DNA of 64,000 nt, from positions 1,844,678-1,908,677 of the forward strand of contig NC_049988.1 in assembly GCF_000003815.2 (NCBI RefSeq). Reading direction: 5' to 3'. Position numbers and translations under genes: made by a program. Below the pieces are notes generated by a model. It was not told the DNA's origin. It searched no databases and was given only the letters and a program-made list of their open reading frames with translations. This DNA comes from Branchiostoma floridae. Its lineage: Eukaryota; Chordata; Leptocardii; Amphioxiformes; Branchiostomatidae. This document shows positions 1 to 11,091 of the stretch, in pieces; position 1 is the first letter of the stretch; each line of letters starts with the position of its first letter.

Positions 1-313
1 TGGCGTCAACAGTGCTGGACAGTTGGCGCATGTTGTCTTGGTCACGCTTCAAGGCGTCAACAGTGGTGGACTTGTCGTCTTGGTTGCGCTTCAAGCCGTC
101 AACAGTGGTGGAAAGTTGGGTTATGTTGTCTTGGTTACGCATCAAGGTATCAACAGTGGTGGACTTCTCGTTTTGTTTGCGCTTCAAGGCGTCAACTTCG
201 GTAGACAGTTGGGTTATGTTGTCTTGGTTACGCTTTATCACGTCAACATTGGCGGACATGTCGTTTTGGTGGCGTTTCAAGGCGTCAATGGTTGTGGCCA
301 GTTCGGATATTTC
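1..313 (-). CDS. Coiled-coil stalk exon (runs off left edge)
   Basis: The acceptor GTTTTAG is at 314-320. The exon is read in phase 0 and stays open to the window edge. It encodes repeats alternating about 15 and 17 residues (consensus near STTVDALKRNQDNITQL), rich in Leu/Val/Ile at heptad positions and in charged residues elsewhere, which is typical of an oligomerising receptor stalk. Confidence 0.6.
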
Positions 314-1505
314 CTAAAACGTTTGTTAGAATACTAAAATGTTAAGGACAGAGAAAAGAATTTTCTGTCTTGTTAGCGTCGCCATTAAAGTGACAAGACA
401 AATTGTGTCAAAACTTGAAACATTTTCCACAGTACAAGCGTGTTTACCTCTTTATTGATGAACGTCAGAGGGGCGAGTCCCACAGCGATCAGTACGGCAA
501 TGCCGGCAGCCATACAACTGCGATGGGAGCGTATGAAGCTACAGAGAGCACCGCGGCCGCTTGCTCCACCCGGATACGTACGGTCGGCTGTTAGAAATAA
601 AAGTATCTGTCTCAGATTATCACGTTGATATGCACATACCGACTGAATAAGATAGTAAACTAATAAATCACTTGTCACATCAAGATTAAGTCAGGATTAA
701 GAGCCTTTGTTGCGGAAATGAATAGGGAACCTTTGACGAATCTGTGACTTCCATGGCACAAAGCGCCCGTTATTGTAAAAATGTTTTTCAACGAGTTTGC
801 TCAGTACAAAGCCACATGGACCACTTCTGGGCGCTGAACCAAGGATTACCGTGGCAGCATATATACGTCAGAAGCTCGACTGTATTAGCTGCTTATGCTT
901 AGGCCACTCTGGAGAGATTTTATAAATCCGCTCGCGCATTGATTTTCGCCTGTTCTAAAGAAATGGCCACATGTTATCCAATATCAATCCTGGTCAATCA
1001 GGATTTTTATGCTTGCCAGGGGATCAATCTGCTCTCCAGGTTAAGGGGGTATGCTCCAGGCATGGAGCCGCAGCGCCCTGTTTCCCTCTTTGAACCAGAA
1101 TGACATTATAAATATGATTGATATGACAATGATTGTCTCGTACGGTCATTACTTTGTTGATACTGCAAAATAGCTAATGATGCGTAAGTTATAAGCATCG
1201 GCTACCTGCAGACGTGCACGTTGCGTGACGTTTCCCATCAATTTCTTCGTACGTGTGTGAAGCCGCTTCTTGCTCTTCTTGCGGCTTGTCAGCCCCGTTG
1301 CCATGGCGGACACGACCACGGGAACCACCCTGCTGGACAGGAGGGGGTTGGGTCGGCGGCCGCTGGTTCCCACTTCCCCCTGGGGTGACCCCTGCTGCCG
1401 CCCCACCCCGTGTAAAGACGGCGGCAGATATTCATCCCTGATTGTGTAGTACACAGTCTCGGCTTCTTCGTACGTGTTTAGAGAAGTTCCTTGGTCTTGC
1501 TGCAT
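1..1505 (-). CDS. Type II membrane receptor with tyrosine-rich tail and coiled-coil stalk (partial)
   Basis: Three exons are visible on the minus strand: 1505-1206 (cytoplasmic tail), 587-448 (membrane segment) and 313-1 (stalk), and the gene continues off the left edge. There is no signal peptide. A hydrophobic stretch follows a basic, cysteine-containing segment, which fits a type II (N-in) topology. The tail has TYEEA, TVYYTI, DEYLPP and TYEEI motifs. The stalk is a run of VDALKRNQDN-like repeats with coiled-coil character. Phases agree across both introns (1, then 0) only if one base is missing in the C run at 1406-1409; as given, the reading frame breaks there. In lancelet genes of this plan the stalk usually carries a lectin-like or other recognition domain, but none is in the window, so the ligand-binding end is unknown. 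Function as a signalling receptor is inference. Confidence 0.7.
448..587 (-). CDS. Membrane-segment exon of the type II receptor
   Basis: The acceptor is TTCTAACAG and the donor AAAGAG|GTAAAC. The exon enters in phase 1 and leaves in phase 0. It encodes a basic/cysteine segment followed by MAAGIAVLIAVGLAPLTF, a single membrane span. Confidence 0.65.
1206..1505 (-). CDS. Tail exon: tyrosine motifs, one-base frameshift
   Basis: ATG at 1505-1503. The first frame reads as far as the G-rich stretch (minus strand), then the sense frame shifts. The second frame is Pro/Gly/Gln-rich and ends in TYEEIDG before the donor CTGCAG|GTAGCC, leaving phase 1. The exon is 300 bp; 301 bp would be needed for the phase to match the next exon. 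Confidence 0.65.
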
Positions 1506-2079
1506 GGGTGTGGTGCCTGGAGGAAAATCACAAAATTAAAGTGTCGCCGAAAGTGGGTGTGTCGGGTTCTTTCACGTGTAGAGGTTTGACGACCGAGAGG
1601 GAACTTAACGCCTGATACTTCCATGTAAGGGGCTTTACTCCACCATCCGAAATGTTGGGGGGCGCACTTGGCAAGGTAGCAGATCACTTACCACTTACGC
1701 TCCCACCCGAAAGAAGGGATGTAAAAAGAATATCATAATGAAAATGCATCTTCCGGGCTTCATGCCTCGTCCAAACGCTATTTGGAAAGTATATCTACCT
1801 GTGTCACCACGTCAGGCACCGGATAGTGTTAAACCTTACATTTATCATTACATAGATTATTGCAGAACAACCACAATTGGTCGCGGGCGTCCGTATAGAG
1901 AAGATATTGTCAAACATATATCTACCTGTGTCAGTAGTTTGGGACTGCTGCTGGTCTCCCGGCATGGTAAACTTGTCAGGTTTCTGCATAGCAAAAATAC
2001 ACGCCCCGCGTCAGGCGAGGTCCGAGACGCAATATTTAAAAGGGAAGCCAAAGATGAAAGAATATAATATTGAGTCGTT

Positions 2080-3600
2080 GGCAAATGGCGCACGTTTTCA
2101 GAGAGACAAATCAAACATACTCGTAATCTCCTTGTTACTTTGTGTTTTGCATATTGAAAGAAGGATACAGACAACAACATTCAAAGACATCCTGCCTTTT
2201 GTTTGGAAAGGTTGTGATAAAAGCTCTGGATATATTGAATCCATTTATGTATGCACCAATAGGAGAAAGACAATTTTCATTCTTTTTTCTTCGCCTGATA
2301 TTTTGTGTTTGTCACACAACATGTTGCCAGTCAGCACACATGGGTTTTGCGTGAACGCGTACATTTATAGCTTTCTTCAGACGGGGTCTATAAACACAAT
2401 GTAGAAAATGAGGCTTAGAAAAGCAAAGATGAAATAAAATCATTTTGAGTGGGTGGAAAACAGTTTTTTTTGCTGTAGACAAATGAACTACACACGTAAT
2501 CTCCTTCTTTGTTTACTTTTCACATATTGAAGTATTAAAAACAACATTCAAGACATCTTACCTTTTTGATCGTTTGGAAAACTATCAGACATATTGAATT
2601 CATTGATTCTGGCACCAACAGAAGAAAAAAAAGTTCTGATAAAACTCTGGATATGTTGAATTCATTTATGTATGCAACCATAGGAGTAAAACAATTTTCT
2701 TTTGTTTTTCTTCGTCTGATATTTTCCGTGTTTCCGTCGCACAGAATATAGTCAGTCAACATACATTCAGCGCATACATCCAAAACACAATGAAGAAAAT
2801 GTAGAAATTGGAAACCAGATCATGAAAGAAATCATCATGAGTGGGTGGAAAACAGCTTACGTTTTTAGTCAACGACAAATGGAATGCACACGTAATCTTT
2901 TTCTTTGTTTGCTACTAACATTGAAAGATTGAAAACAACGTTCAAAACATCTTACCATTCTGATCATGTTTGAAAAGCTAGACATATTGGATTTATTGAT
3001 ATTGGCACCCAGAGAAGAAAAGAAATTTCTGATAAAAGCTCTTGATATATTGAATTCATTTATGTATGTACCCATAGGAGAAAAACAATGTTCATTCTTT
3101 TTTCTTCGTCGGATATTTTCCGTGTTCGTCACACAGCATGTAGTCAGTCAACCTACTAGATATAGTACGTAAGATTTCTGTGTTAACGCATGTATTTATA
3201 AATTTAGACTTTTCTGAAGGCGGGGTCCGAAACACAATGTAGAAAATGAAAAAAAATGGAAATCAAAGATTAAGTAAATCATATTGAGTGGGCGGAAAAC
3301 AGTTTACGTTTTTAGTCAAGACAAATGAAATACACACGTCTTTGTCTGCTTTCAACATATTAAAAGATTGAAAACGGCGTTTAAAGACGTTTACCTTTCT
3401 GATAATTTTTTGAAAACTATCAGATATATTGAATTCTTGATGTTTGTACACATAGAAGAAAACGAAAAATATGCTCTGGATATATCGAATTCATTTACGT
3501 ATGCACACATATGAGAAAAACAATGTTCATTCTTTTTTTTTAATGATATTTTCCTTGTGTATATAGTGCCAGTGATAATGAATAAAGAGACTCTTGTTAC
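2080..3600. repeat. Four-copy tandem duplication, units about 370-440 bp
   Basis: Blocks beginning near 2090, 2440, 2830 and 3270 share the same order of landmarks: 'gagtgggtggaaaacag', 'cacgtaatct', 'cattcaaaacatcttacc', 'atattgaattcatttatgta', 'aggagaaa'. Each block also holds a shorter internal duplication of the 'atattgaattcatt' segment. No convincing gene; the short minus-strand open frames in each copy (NTENIRRRK-like) are only as similar as the DNA. Confidence 0.7.
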
Positions 3601-5757
3601 TTTATTCTTTATTTCATGTATAAAACCCCATAGACACACAAAAGATCACACATACATCCATATACATTGAAACATCTACCTGTACAATAGGCCATAGCAG
3701 TTGCGGAAAGATGTGTTTCTATGATAGTATATGTTAGAAGTCAACAAGTGCTTGATAATAGAATTATGAGAGGATATCAATCTTTGTGAAAAGAACAATA
3801 TATCCTTATTTTTACAAAGCAACAGTTTCATTTTAATCGACGTTTCGGTGACCTTCCCCAGGACAATTCTGAGGACGGTGACAGACCCAAGGTCAGCCCT
3901 GTGTAACAGCCTCGGCTAGTTGGGCGACCTTGATAAATAGATAAATAAATGCATGAATAAATCAAGGTTACAGACAGTCTTATTTTTTCTCATTAACAGA
4001 AGGGACAGACGTAGTGGTGGCAGACAGTTATGACATACCAATTGCAACCTGATGAAACTATTCAGGGATGTCAGTGACACTTCTTTCAAGTATCCTGCCA
4101 ATGGTGCAGAAAAAGGGTTATAAAAAGTGATATGACAAAGTGTGGTTCTTTTTTTTATTTATTTCATACAAATGAGTTTATAGTAACAAACAGTTATTTT
4201 TGATTAAACACTTTTTCTGCACTACATTGCTGCAATTGGCTAAGTGGTAGTGACCACATTTTCAAAACTAACAACACGTATTGTAACGAATCATCCCCTC
4301 TTCTTCTAAGTCCATCACAAAAATACTCACTACGCAATTAGAAGATGTCAGTAGTTCTCAAGATTACCCGGAATTTTCTCAAGAAATAGAAGATTTCTCC
4401 CAAGTACATTCACAACTGCATGGTAACGTCTTAGTCAACGTCTCCTTACGGTAAGGAGATTTTAAGAAACTGGCCGTGTGTGCCAAATCAATAGATAAAC
4501 TGAAAATTTCGACGAAAAAAGGACACATCTCATGTAAAGAAATTAAGCTGAAGGGAGCATGATTTTAGATTTCTTTTGAATTTGTGAAAACATTGAAATT
4601 AATTTCCTTACAGTAAATATAGCGCTGTATACGTCCATCACAGGAAACATGTTCCAAAGTTGTATTAGATTGGGTTTGGAAAAATCATCGTTTATTCACT
4701 CGAGCTATATTTTGCAGAAGAAGGAAACATGAATTTATTCATATTTTACAGTAAACAAATGACACAGCACTTATGAAACACCTTCCGTGCAATTTCCAAG
4801 AGAGACAGACAATTAATTAAGTTTTCATTAACCATCTGTTTTTTTTTCTGACTGTGCCATTTTGGGAGGCGTACCATCACTGCAGTAGGTGATTGTTTTT
4901 GCACAGACCAGACAGACTCTTACAGGCTTCGGTACAGCTCATGTTTTCAAAGGTATGGATTCAGTCTGAAACTTCATGTACCAATAGCGACAATACCGAA
5001 TGTGTAGAACAGTTTTCATGTTTGAGATAAGAAAAGTCTACATTTTGCTTGCTTTTTAGTTGTTGCATTTCTTATGATGTTCTATATCTCTACCGATATT
5101 TGATTAGTTATCAATTAGTGAGCTACATGTGTATTATGGTTTCCTTCCATTTTGTTAATTGGTATAATACTTTGGGTTATATTACTGTTTAATATGTAAT
5201 TTTCACATTTATTCAATTCTTATTGGCTTATAAATTGTTAAATTGTATCATAATTTGTTACTTTTCGGGGAAGAGCATGTATAAGCCATATGTCATCAAG
5301 TTGTGTTCATGCGATTGCAGAGATTGTTGTCTATTTCAGAATCTATACTGTTTCTAAAATACGTAGAAGTTGGTTCGACGTTTTTAATAAAACATTAGCA
5401 ATCTTGGAATATTGTGTAGTTTTAGACAGACACTGTGTACATAATGCTTTTGAATGAATGTGCAGAATTTTACAATGCTTACTTGGCCGTTTTTGCATCA
5501 TGCCCTGCCAGGGAAAATGTTGTGCAGTACGAACAAGAAATTCCAGTTGCATTTCTAAATTTGTGTTCTTCCATTTCCAGCAGATCAGGTTCAAGATTCT
5601 CTTAGAGGTTTCTGCGGAAGAAACCTAAAGGCCTCATATTTAAGGGTATGGCAAAGGAATCTTAAATGAAAAAGACACGCGTCATCCCAGGTCCAAGATC
5701 ACCCTCCAGTCAAGAGCAGGACCAATTAACCGGGTGCCAAGCAGATTCCATTCCTGA
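3601..5757. other. AT-rich intergenic stretch without a recognised gene
   Basis: No supported exon was seen on either strand. A segment near 3815-3935 ('attttaatcgacgtttcggtgacc' region) resembles the tail of a dispersed retroelement, but no coding part accompanies it. Confidence 0.4.
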
Positions 5758-5955
5758 CATTGGTCAGACTGTTTAACTGGTTTTGACTGAGCAAGTACAC
5801 GTGATTGGTGTACTCTACTGATGACATAATATCCTGTCCCTGTCATTGGTCAGACTGTCTAACTGGTTTTGACTGAGCAAGTACACGTGATTGGTGTACT
5901 CTACTGATGACAGAAGATCCTGTCCCTGTCATTGGCCAGACTGTCTAACTGGTTT
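5758..5955. repeat. 86-bp tandem repeat upstream of the LRR gene
   Basis: Starts of 'cattggtcagactgt' (or a one-base variant) at 5758, 5844 and 5930 give a period of 86 bp; the third copy is partial. The two complete units contain 'tacacgtgattgg', that is, a CACGTG E-box next to an inverted CCAAT box. The array ends about 145 bp before the LRR start codon. Confidence 0.75.
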
Positions 5956-6100
5956 TGACTGAGATTGTTATTGTAGTGAATAGAGGTCAGAGTAGATGTA
6001 GATGTTGTACAATGATGCGTGAACTGTTTATGGCAAGAGCAACTTGTTTCAATCCCGAAGATACGGGGCAAAAACCTCTACTTCCCTGAATCAAACAAGC

Positions 6101-7741
6101 ATGTTATTCAGCATGATTGTTGTTCACATTGTGATTCTTACACTTATAAATGTACCGGAAAATTGTGAAGCATCAGTACTTACACAGCTGCTCTCCTACG
6201 GATGTAACGTTCAGAATTGGCACAATGATAGTTTTTATTTGCTAAATTTGACTCGTCCACTCCGGATACATTGTGACAACAAAGGATTAACGAGTGTTCC
6301 CACACAACTGCCTTCGAACCTCTTTCAGCTTCAGCTTCCTAACAACGCCCTGACAACGTTTCCCTGCATGGCGCTGCCCAATTTGTACAACATGAACTTA
6401 AGAAACAACAACATCAGTTACTTCCCTTGGTACTGTCTGAAGAACATGCCAAGTCTAGTTCATCTGGATTTGGCACATAATCAGTTATTCCGTGTCAACC
6501 TCTATCCTGTGAAGCCTTTCTTGTCCAACTTTGAAAAGCTGGATGTTTCCTATAACAACATACAAACATTGTCATTGTGCGATCTTGGTTGGGACCCGCA
6601 TGTACCATGTGGACGACATATACCGTACGAACCTATCATAGAGGGCAACTTTTTCCACTGTGACTGCAACCTAGCTTGGGCATTTGATTTCGCGGTAGAA
6701 GCTGACATGTGCCAGGTGCTACAAACAAGTTGCGTCAGAAGAAATGATATCATACGCGCTATGTATAACAACCCGTCTCTGTTCCGATGTAAAACACCAC
6801 CTATAAGAGAGAACGTAGAGCTCCACAGGGTAGTTATACAATGTGATAGAACAGGTACTCTTAAATGTTCCGTAGTAATACACCCCTCTGACTCCATAAC
6901 TTCGTCCTTGCCGCCCAAAACAACCTATTATCCAGAATCATGGCCAGAACAATCCACAACAGAAACGACACAAACCGTTACTATGAAATCAGCCTTGGTG
7001 GTGACTGGATCAGTAGTTGGACTAATAGTTGCCGTCTGTGGCGTTGGGTTACTTGTGTGTCGTACAAAGGCTAGGAAACACCCTAATAATAGCGCAATTG
7101 TGCAACTTGGTCACCTAAGCACCATGCCGACAGGCCAAGTTGTAAACAACGCCTTGTATCACCAGGCTGGCACCAGTCAGAACACCCAGGCTGATGATCA
7201 GGAAGGCTGCAGCAATGGCCAGGAAACAGACTCGCCTTCCTGCTTAAACGAAACTATACCTGACACAACAGAACCATATGCAAGGTCTGATGTTTTTGAT
7301 GTGCCTCAATATGATGTTGGAGAAGTTGAAGTTGGAGAAAAGACTAGTCCTAAGGAAACAGAATTAGGTATCAACATCTTAGCTGGTCCAGAAACACAAG
7401 CTTGTTATCATACTGGTGAAAATGGGGACGTTACTGACGGCAATACGGTTGATAATCAGATGTCAAAGTCAGATACAGAGTGTTGCCTGTATGGGGGTAA
7501 AGCTAACACAATTGAACCATATGCAAGGTCGCCCTATGTTTTTGACGTACCTCAATATTATCTAGGGGAAGTTGAAATTGGAGATAAAGCCAGTCCTGAG
7601 AAAGAGGAAGGTCCCAGCATTTCAACTGACGAAAGTACGCAGAACAATGATCAGGCATACCACAACGGAGAAGGTGTCGATAAAAATGGAAATGATGATA
7701 TAAAGCAGTGGTTTGATGATATTATGGCCTCTGGTCTTTAA
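6101..7741 (+). CDS. Single-exon LRR transmembrane receptor with duplicated tail motif
   Basis: A 546-residue intronless reading frame. The ATG at 6101 is the first in frame and starts a hydrophobic leader (MLFSMIVVHIVILTL). An LRR N-cap-like cysteine segment precedes about four leucine-rich repeats (residues about 70-160; motifs LNLRNNNISYFP-like and LDVSYNNIQ). A cysteine-rich LRR C-cap follows (about 182-232, HCDCNLAW...C...C...CKTPP). A Ser/Thr linker leads to one membrane span (about 296-320, VVTGSVVGLIVAVCGVGLLV). The cytoplasmic part holds two copies of an EPYARS..VFDVPQY..GEVE block near residues 391 and 475. Family knowledge: such proteins are cell-surface recognition or adhesion receptors. 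The ligand cannot be told from the sequence. Confidence 0.85.
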   Translation: MLFSMIVVHIVILTLINVPENCEASVLTQLLSYGCNVQNWHNDSFYLLNLTRPLRIHCDNKGLTSVPTQLPSNLFQLQLPNNALTTFPCMALPNLYNMNLRNNNISYFPWYCLKNMPSLVHLDLAHNQLFRVNLYPVKPFLSNFEKLDVSYNNIQTLSLCDLGWDPHVPCGRHIPYEPIIEGNFFHCDCNLAWAFDFAVEADMCQVLQTSCVRRNDIIRAMYNNPSLFRCKTPPIRENVELHRVVIQCDRTGTLKCSVVIHPSDSITSSLPPKTTYYPESWPEQSTTETTQTVTMKSALVVTGSVVGLIVAVCGVGLLVCRTKARKHPNNSAIVQLGHLSTMPTGQVVNNALYHQAGTSQNTQADDQEGCSNGQETDSPSCLNETIPDTTEPYARSDVFDVPQYDVGEVEVGEKTSPKETELGINILAGPETQACYHTGENGDVTDGNTVDNQMSKSDTECCLYGGKANTIEPYARSPYVFDVPQYYLGEVEIGDKASPEKEEGPSISTDESTQNNDQAYHNGEGVDKNGNDDIKQWFDDIMASGL

Positions 7742-8105
7742 AATGTAAAGACTTTTTGACTTAGAAAAGTAAGACAGAAGAATAATTGTCTTATTGTCCT
7801 TGTGTTACAAGTAGCAATGTAATGATAAGACAGTTGGCACATGAAGCACCTATGACATTACTATACCACACCACTTCAAACACCTTGCGTTTTATTGGTG
7901 TTTCATTCATTTGTGTTTATATCATGTGTGTTTCTGTGACTCTTGCTTTTTTCCACTGCATTTTATGATTGTTTTTCCTCGGTGTATGGGCACACAGTCC
8001 AATACCTCTGCGACCAGGGTTCGTGCTAGTCTAATGATTCCTTCTGTAGCCTGAGGGTTGTCATGACGACGTTTATATATGGGCACATAGAGAGAAAAGG
8101 GTATG

Positions 8106-8111
8106 AATAAA
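8106..8111 (+). terminator. Probable polyadenylation signal of the LRR gene
   Basis: AATAAA lies 365 bp after the LRR stop codon in an A-rich context; it is the clearest such hexamer downstream of the gene. Confidence 0.45.
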
Positions 8112-8439
8112 ATATTCAAAAAAATATAATGTGTTGTGTAGTTATTTTATCGGTGATGAGCGGTAGGAAATGAAATATTAGTTAACTTCGCAATGCGTGG
8201 TAAAAACTAAGAAAGTTCTGCCTGTCAGGATTAGTAAGAATGAACACATTTTGTCCGTCAGGATCGGTAGATAGTAAAGTAATTACGTTCAGAGTGTCTG
8301 GAACGAAGAAAATATATTAGGTAATTACTCAAGTAACGCGAGTGGTTTTGATGTCTTACACACGAAACGTTCTGACACCCCAACTCTGAAAACTAATTAG
8401 AAAGTTGATCATCCATGAAAAATTGTCATACAAATATTT

Positions 8440-9430
8440 ACCTTTGCCAGAATGGCTAAGGTTATGTTTTGGGCTTGTGAGTCTGTGTGTGTGTCTGTGT
8501 GTGTGTGTGTTAACAGCATAACTCAAGAAGTCTTGGATGAATCCCGATAATATTTGGTAGGTGGGTAGGGTTCGGGAAAACGAAGGTCAAGTTCGATAAT
8601 GGGCCCCCTAGCGGCTTGCTAAGGTACTGCAGCGGAAACTCAATTTTTTTTTATATCTCGTGTTCTGGACATGCTGTGGTCATGATTTATGGGTGGTAGA
8701 TAGCCCACGGGGCAGAGAGTATGTACTGTGAGTTTGGGCCCCCTAGCTTTTTTGGTACTGCAGGCGCCGGTTTCCTTTCAAACTTTGGACGAGAATAACT
8801 CTGCAACGTGTTGACGGATCTTCATGATTTTTGGTATGTAGATAGAATGAGTGTTGACTTACATAATTGAATACTAATTATGTAAATCAACAGCTAATTT
8901 GCATAATTAATGAGGAAAGTTTATAAATCAACTGCATTCCATGATAGGACTTTCAAACTTGTCACATATGTAGCTGAGAAGGAGAGAAATGTCAATAGAT
9001 ATCAATTATGCAAATGATGACCTTATTCGCATAATTAATGAGAAAATTTGAACATGTTGACGGATCATCATGTTTTTTGGTATGTAGATAGCCTAAGAGA
9101 AGACTTACACAATGTGATACTTATTATGCAAATTAACAGTTAATTTGCATAATTGATTATGAAAAGTTCATAAATCCACTACATTCCATTATAGTAGTTT
9201 CAACGTTGTCACACATGTAACTAAGAAAGAGGAAAGAGAGTATAAGGGGTGTATTTAAAGACTTTGAAAGAGAATAAGTCAAGAAATTGATTCTTGGTAT
9301 GCTGATAGCTTGGTATGCTGATAGCTTAAGCAATGCTTGATACAATTTGATATCGATTAATTGTAAATTGGGACCAAATTTGCACAATTAATGCCGAAAT
9401 TTTACAAACCAACTCCAAGCATATAATTAT
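8440..9430. repeat. Dispersed repeat with GT-rich head and octamer palindromes
   Basis: The copy starts with a GT-rich tract (8480-8512), then 'taactcaagaagtcttggat', 'gggccccctagcggctt' and 'ggtactgcag', and then alternates 'ttatgcaaatt' with 'aatttgcataatta' segments. The same order recurs at 41270-42340 and, inverted, at about 19170-20240 and 63230-64000, which shows one repeat family. Confidence 0.7.
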
Positions 9431-9626
9431 AAAACAAAATGAAATGAGTACCGCATTTGTCTACAGACACCATTCTACATAACAAACCTAGTTTATTTGG
9501 CAAAGGTATGTGTTCGTGGAACTCTAGTTGTGTTATGGCTTGACTGAAGTTATCGTGGTCATATTAGAAAGAAAAAGATACATGCGCTGTGTTGTTAACA
9601 GCTGTAGAATCCGATATCCGTAAACA

Positions 9627-9944
9627 GCATGCTTTTGTCATCGTAACACTTCTAAATACGCTGAACATCGGAAATCTATTGAAGTTTGCACTGACAAAGA
9701 CGGAAAGCTGTTGAGCGTATTTTTCATACACAGTGGTGACCTATTTAGGCCCAATCTCTCCTCACTGGCAAATTCAATTGTTTGCGTCAACATGACAAGA
9801 CTGGAATATGTCCAGTTCACTTGTAGGGCGGCATCCTTCTGCATGGAGGCACAGCAGGTACGTTACACTGTCCACACGCTTGATGGCCAAGTACGCAACA
9901 CTCAGAACGTTTTTCTATATGATGGTTTCACCCAAAGTACGTAG
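9627..9944 (+). CDS. Possible orphan exon, cysteine-containing, unknown
   Basis: An open frame follows an AG at 9626-9627 and ends at a TAG after FLYDGFTQST. It encodes about 105 residues with five or more cysteines and an NMTR glycosylation site, looking extracellular. A second frame (about 10618-10764, EPPKLVCLTL...NMTRD, stop) has a similar flavour. I do not recognise a domain, and neither a start nor a donor is clear; both may be decayed. Confidence 0.25.
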   Translation, partial: ACFCHRNTSKYAEHRKSIEVCTDKDGKLLSVFFIHSGDLFRPNLSSLANSIVCVNMTRLEYVQFTCRAASFCMEAQQVRYTVHTLDGQVRNTQNVFLYDGFTQST

Positions 9945-10199
9945 GTACACGGGAATTGGACACAGCATGGCAAAGAGTAGAACAGAAACTAACTAGGGGG
10001 AATTAACATATCAAACAAATAGCTGAAGATCTCTTTACAAATCAAGCTGTCATATTGTAGACCTGTATTGATAAATAGAGTAGTAAAGTTAATACTGCCA
10101 TCTGAGAAGAGGGCAATGTTTCTTTGGGCCTGTGTTGTTATGTTGTTTATAAATATTGTTGTTGAACATACAGGTAAACACACCTGTCCATCTGTCGAA

Positions 10200-10460
10200 C
10201 ACAATATACAGACAAGTAAATAATCCTGTCCCTGGTACTGAACACCTTTTACACATATCTAAGAATACCCGCCAATGGTGCTGAACACTATTCATGTGCT
10301 AGTGAACACACCATCCACATACAGGTAAACACACCTGTCCTTGGTGCTAAACACCATCAACACAGGTAAATAATCTGTCCCTGGTGCTGAACACCATCAA
10401 CACAGGTAAAATATCTATTACTGGTACTAAAAACCATCAATTCACAGGTAAACACATATT
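10200..10460. repeat. Degenerate minisatellite (about 45-60 bp unit)
   Basis: Repeated 'acaggtaaacacacctgtcc', 'tggtgctgaacacc' and 'atcaacacaggtaaa' blocks with variable spacing. It lies just upstream of the sushi/FN2 receptor gene. Confidence 0.6.
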
Positions 10461-10844
10461 TTTACAGTCTTGAAATAAACACGTTCTTTTACTAACATGA
10501 TCTAAAATTGTTCATTGTAATGTAGATAGTTAAGAGCTAACATTTACACACATATGTGACTTGTTTTCTGCACGATTTATTATTCTATACCATACTATTA
10601 TATACAATTGGAATTTGGTTAACTCTTTTGAGCCACCCAAATTAGTCTGCCTTACACTGGTAAACAAAATTCCATTCAAAGCACAAATGGGTGCTTGCTG
10701 GCAACATAACGTCCTTGCTCTGGCTAATAATACGTACATATTCATCAATATGACTCGAGACTAAACGTTTTCGTAGTTTTATAAATATTATTAAAGATTT
10801 TACTGTGTAAGATTGCACAGTTGTCGGGAGCTTGCACAGTACAG

Positions 10845-11091
10845 ATGTACGAGCAAGCACAGACTGTAAGGACCCCCGTCACGGGGTCCGACAGGAAACA
10901 AAATAGCGGACCGTCCTCCCAAGTTCCACCTAACCGCGAGGGTAGCACAAGTGAAAGTGTCGATCATGGAAATCCTTCTGGGATGCATGGATATGGACAG
11001 GAGACTTCTTCGAACGTGTATCAAGAACCTGAGCCGGTAAAACTGGAGAATCTGTCTGGAGATCTACCCCATGTGACAGAAAGCTCAACAG
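10845..11091 (+). CDS. Exon 1: cytoplasmic tail
   Basis: It reads from ATG to the donor ACAG|GTAATC and leaves phase 1. Hydrophilic, Pro/Ser/Glu-rich, with tyrosines in MYEQAQ, GYGQE and VYQEPEPVKLE. A GGACCCC...GGGGTCC hairpin lies inside it. Confidence 0.7.

Noticed and set aside
6550-6918. 122-codon minus-strand frame
   Set aside because: It is the antisense shadow of the LRR receptor.
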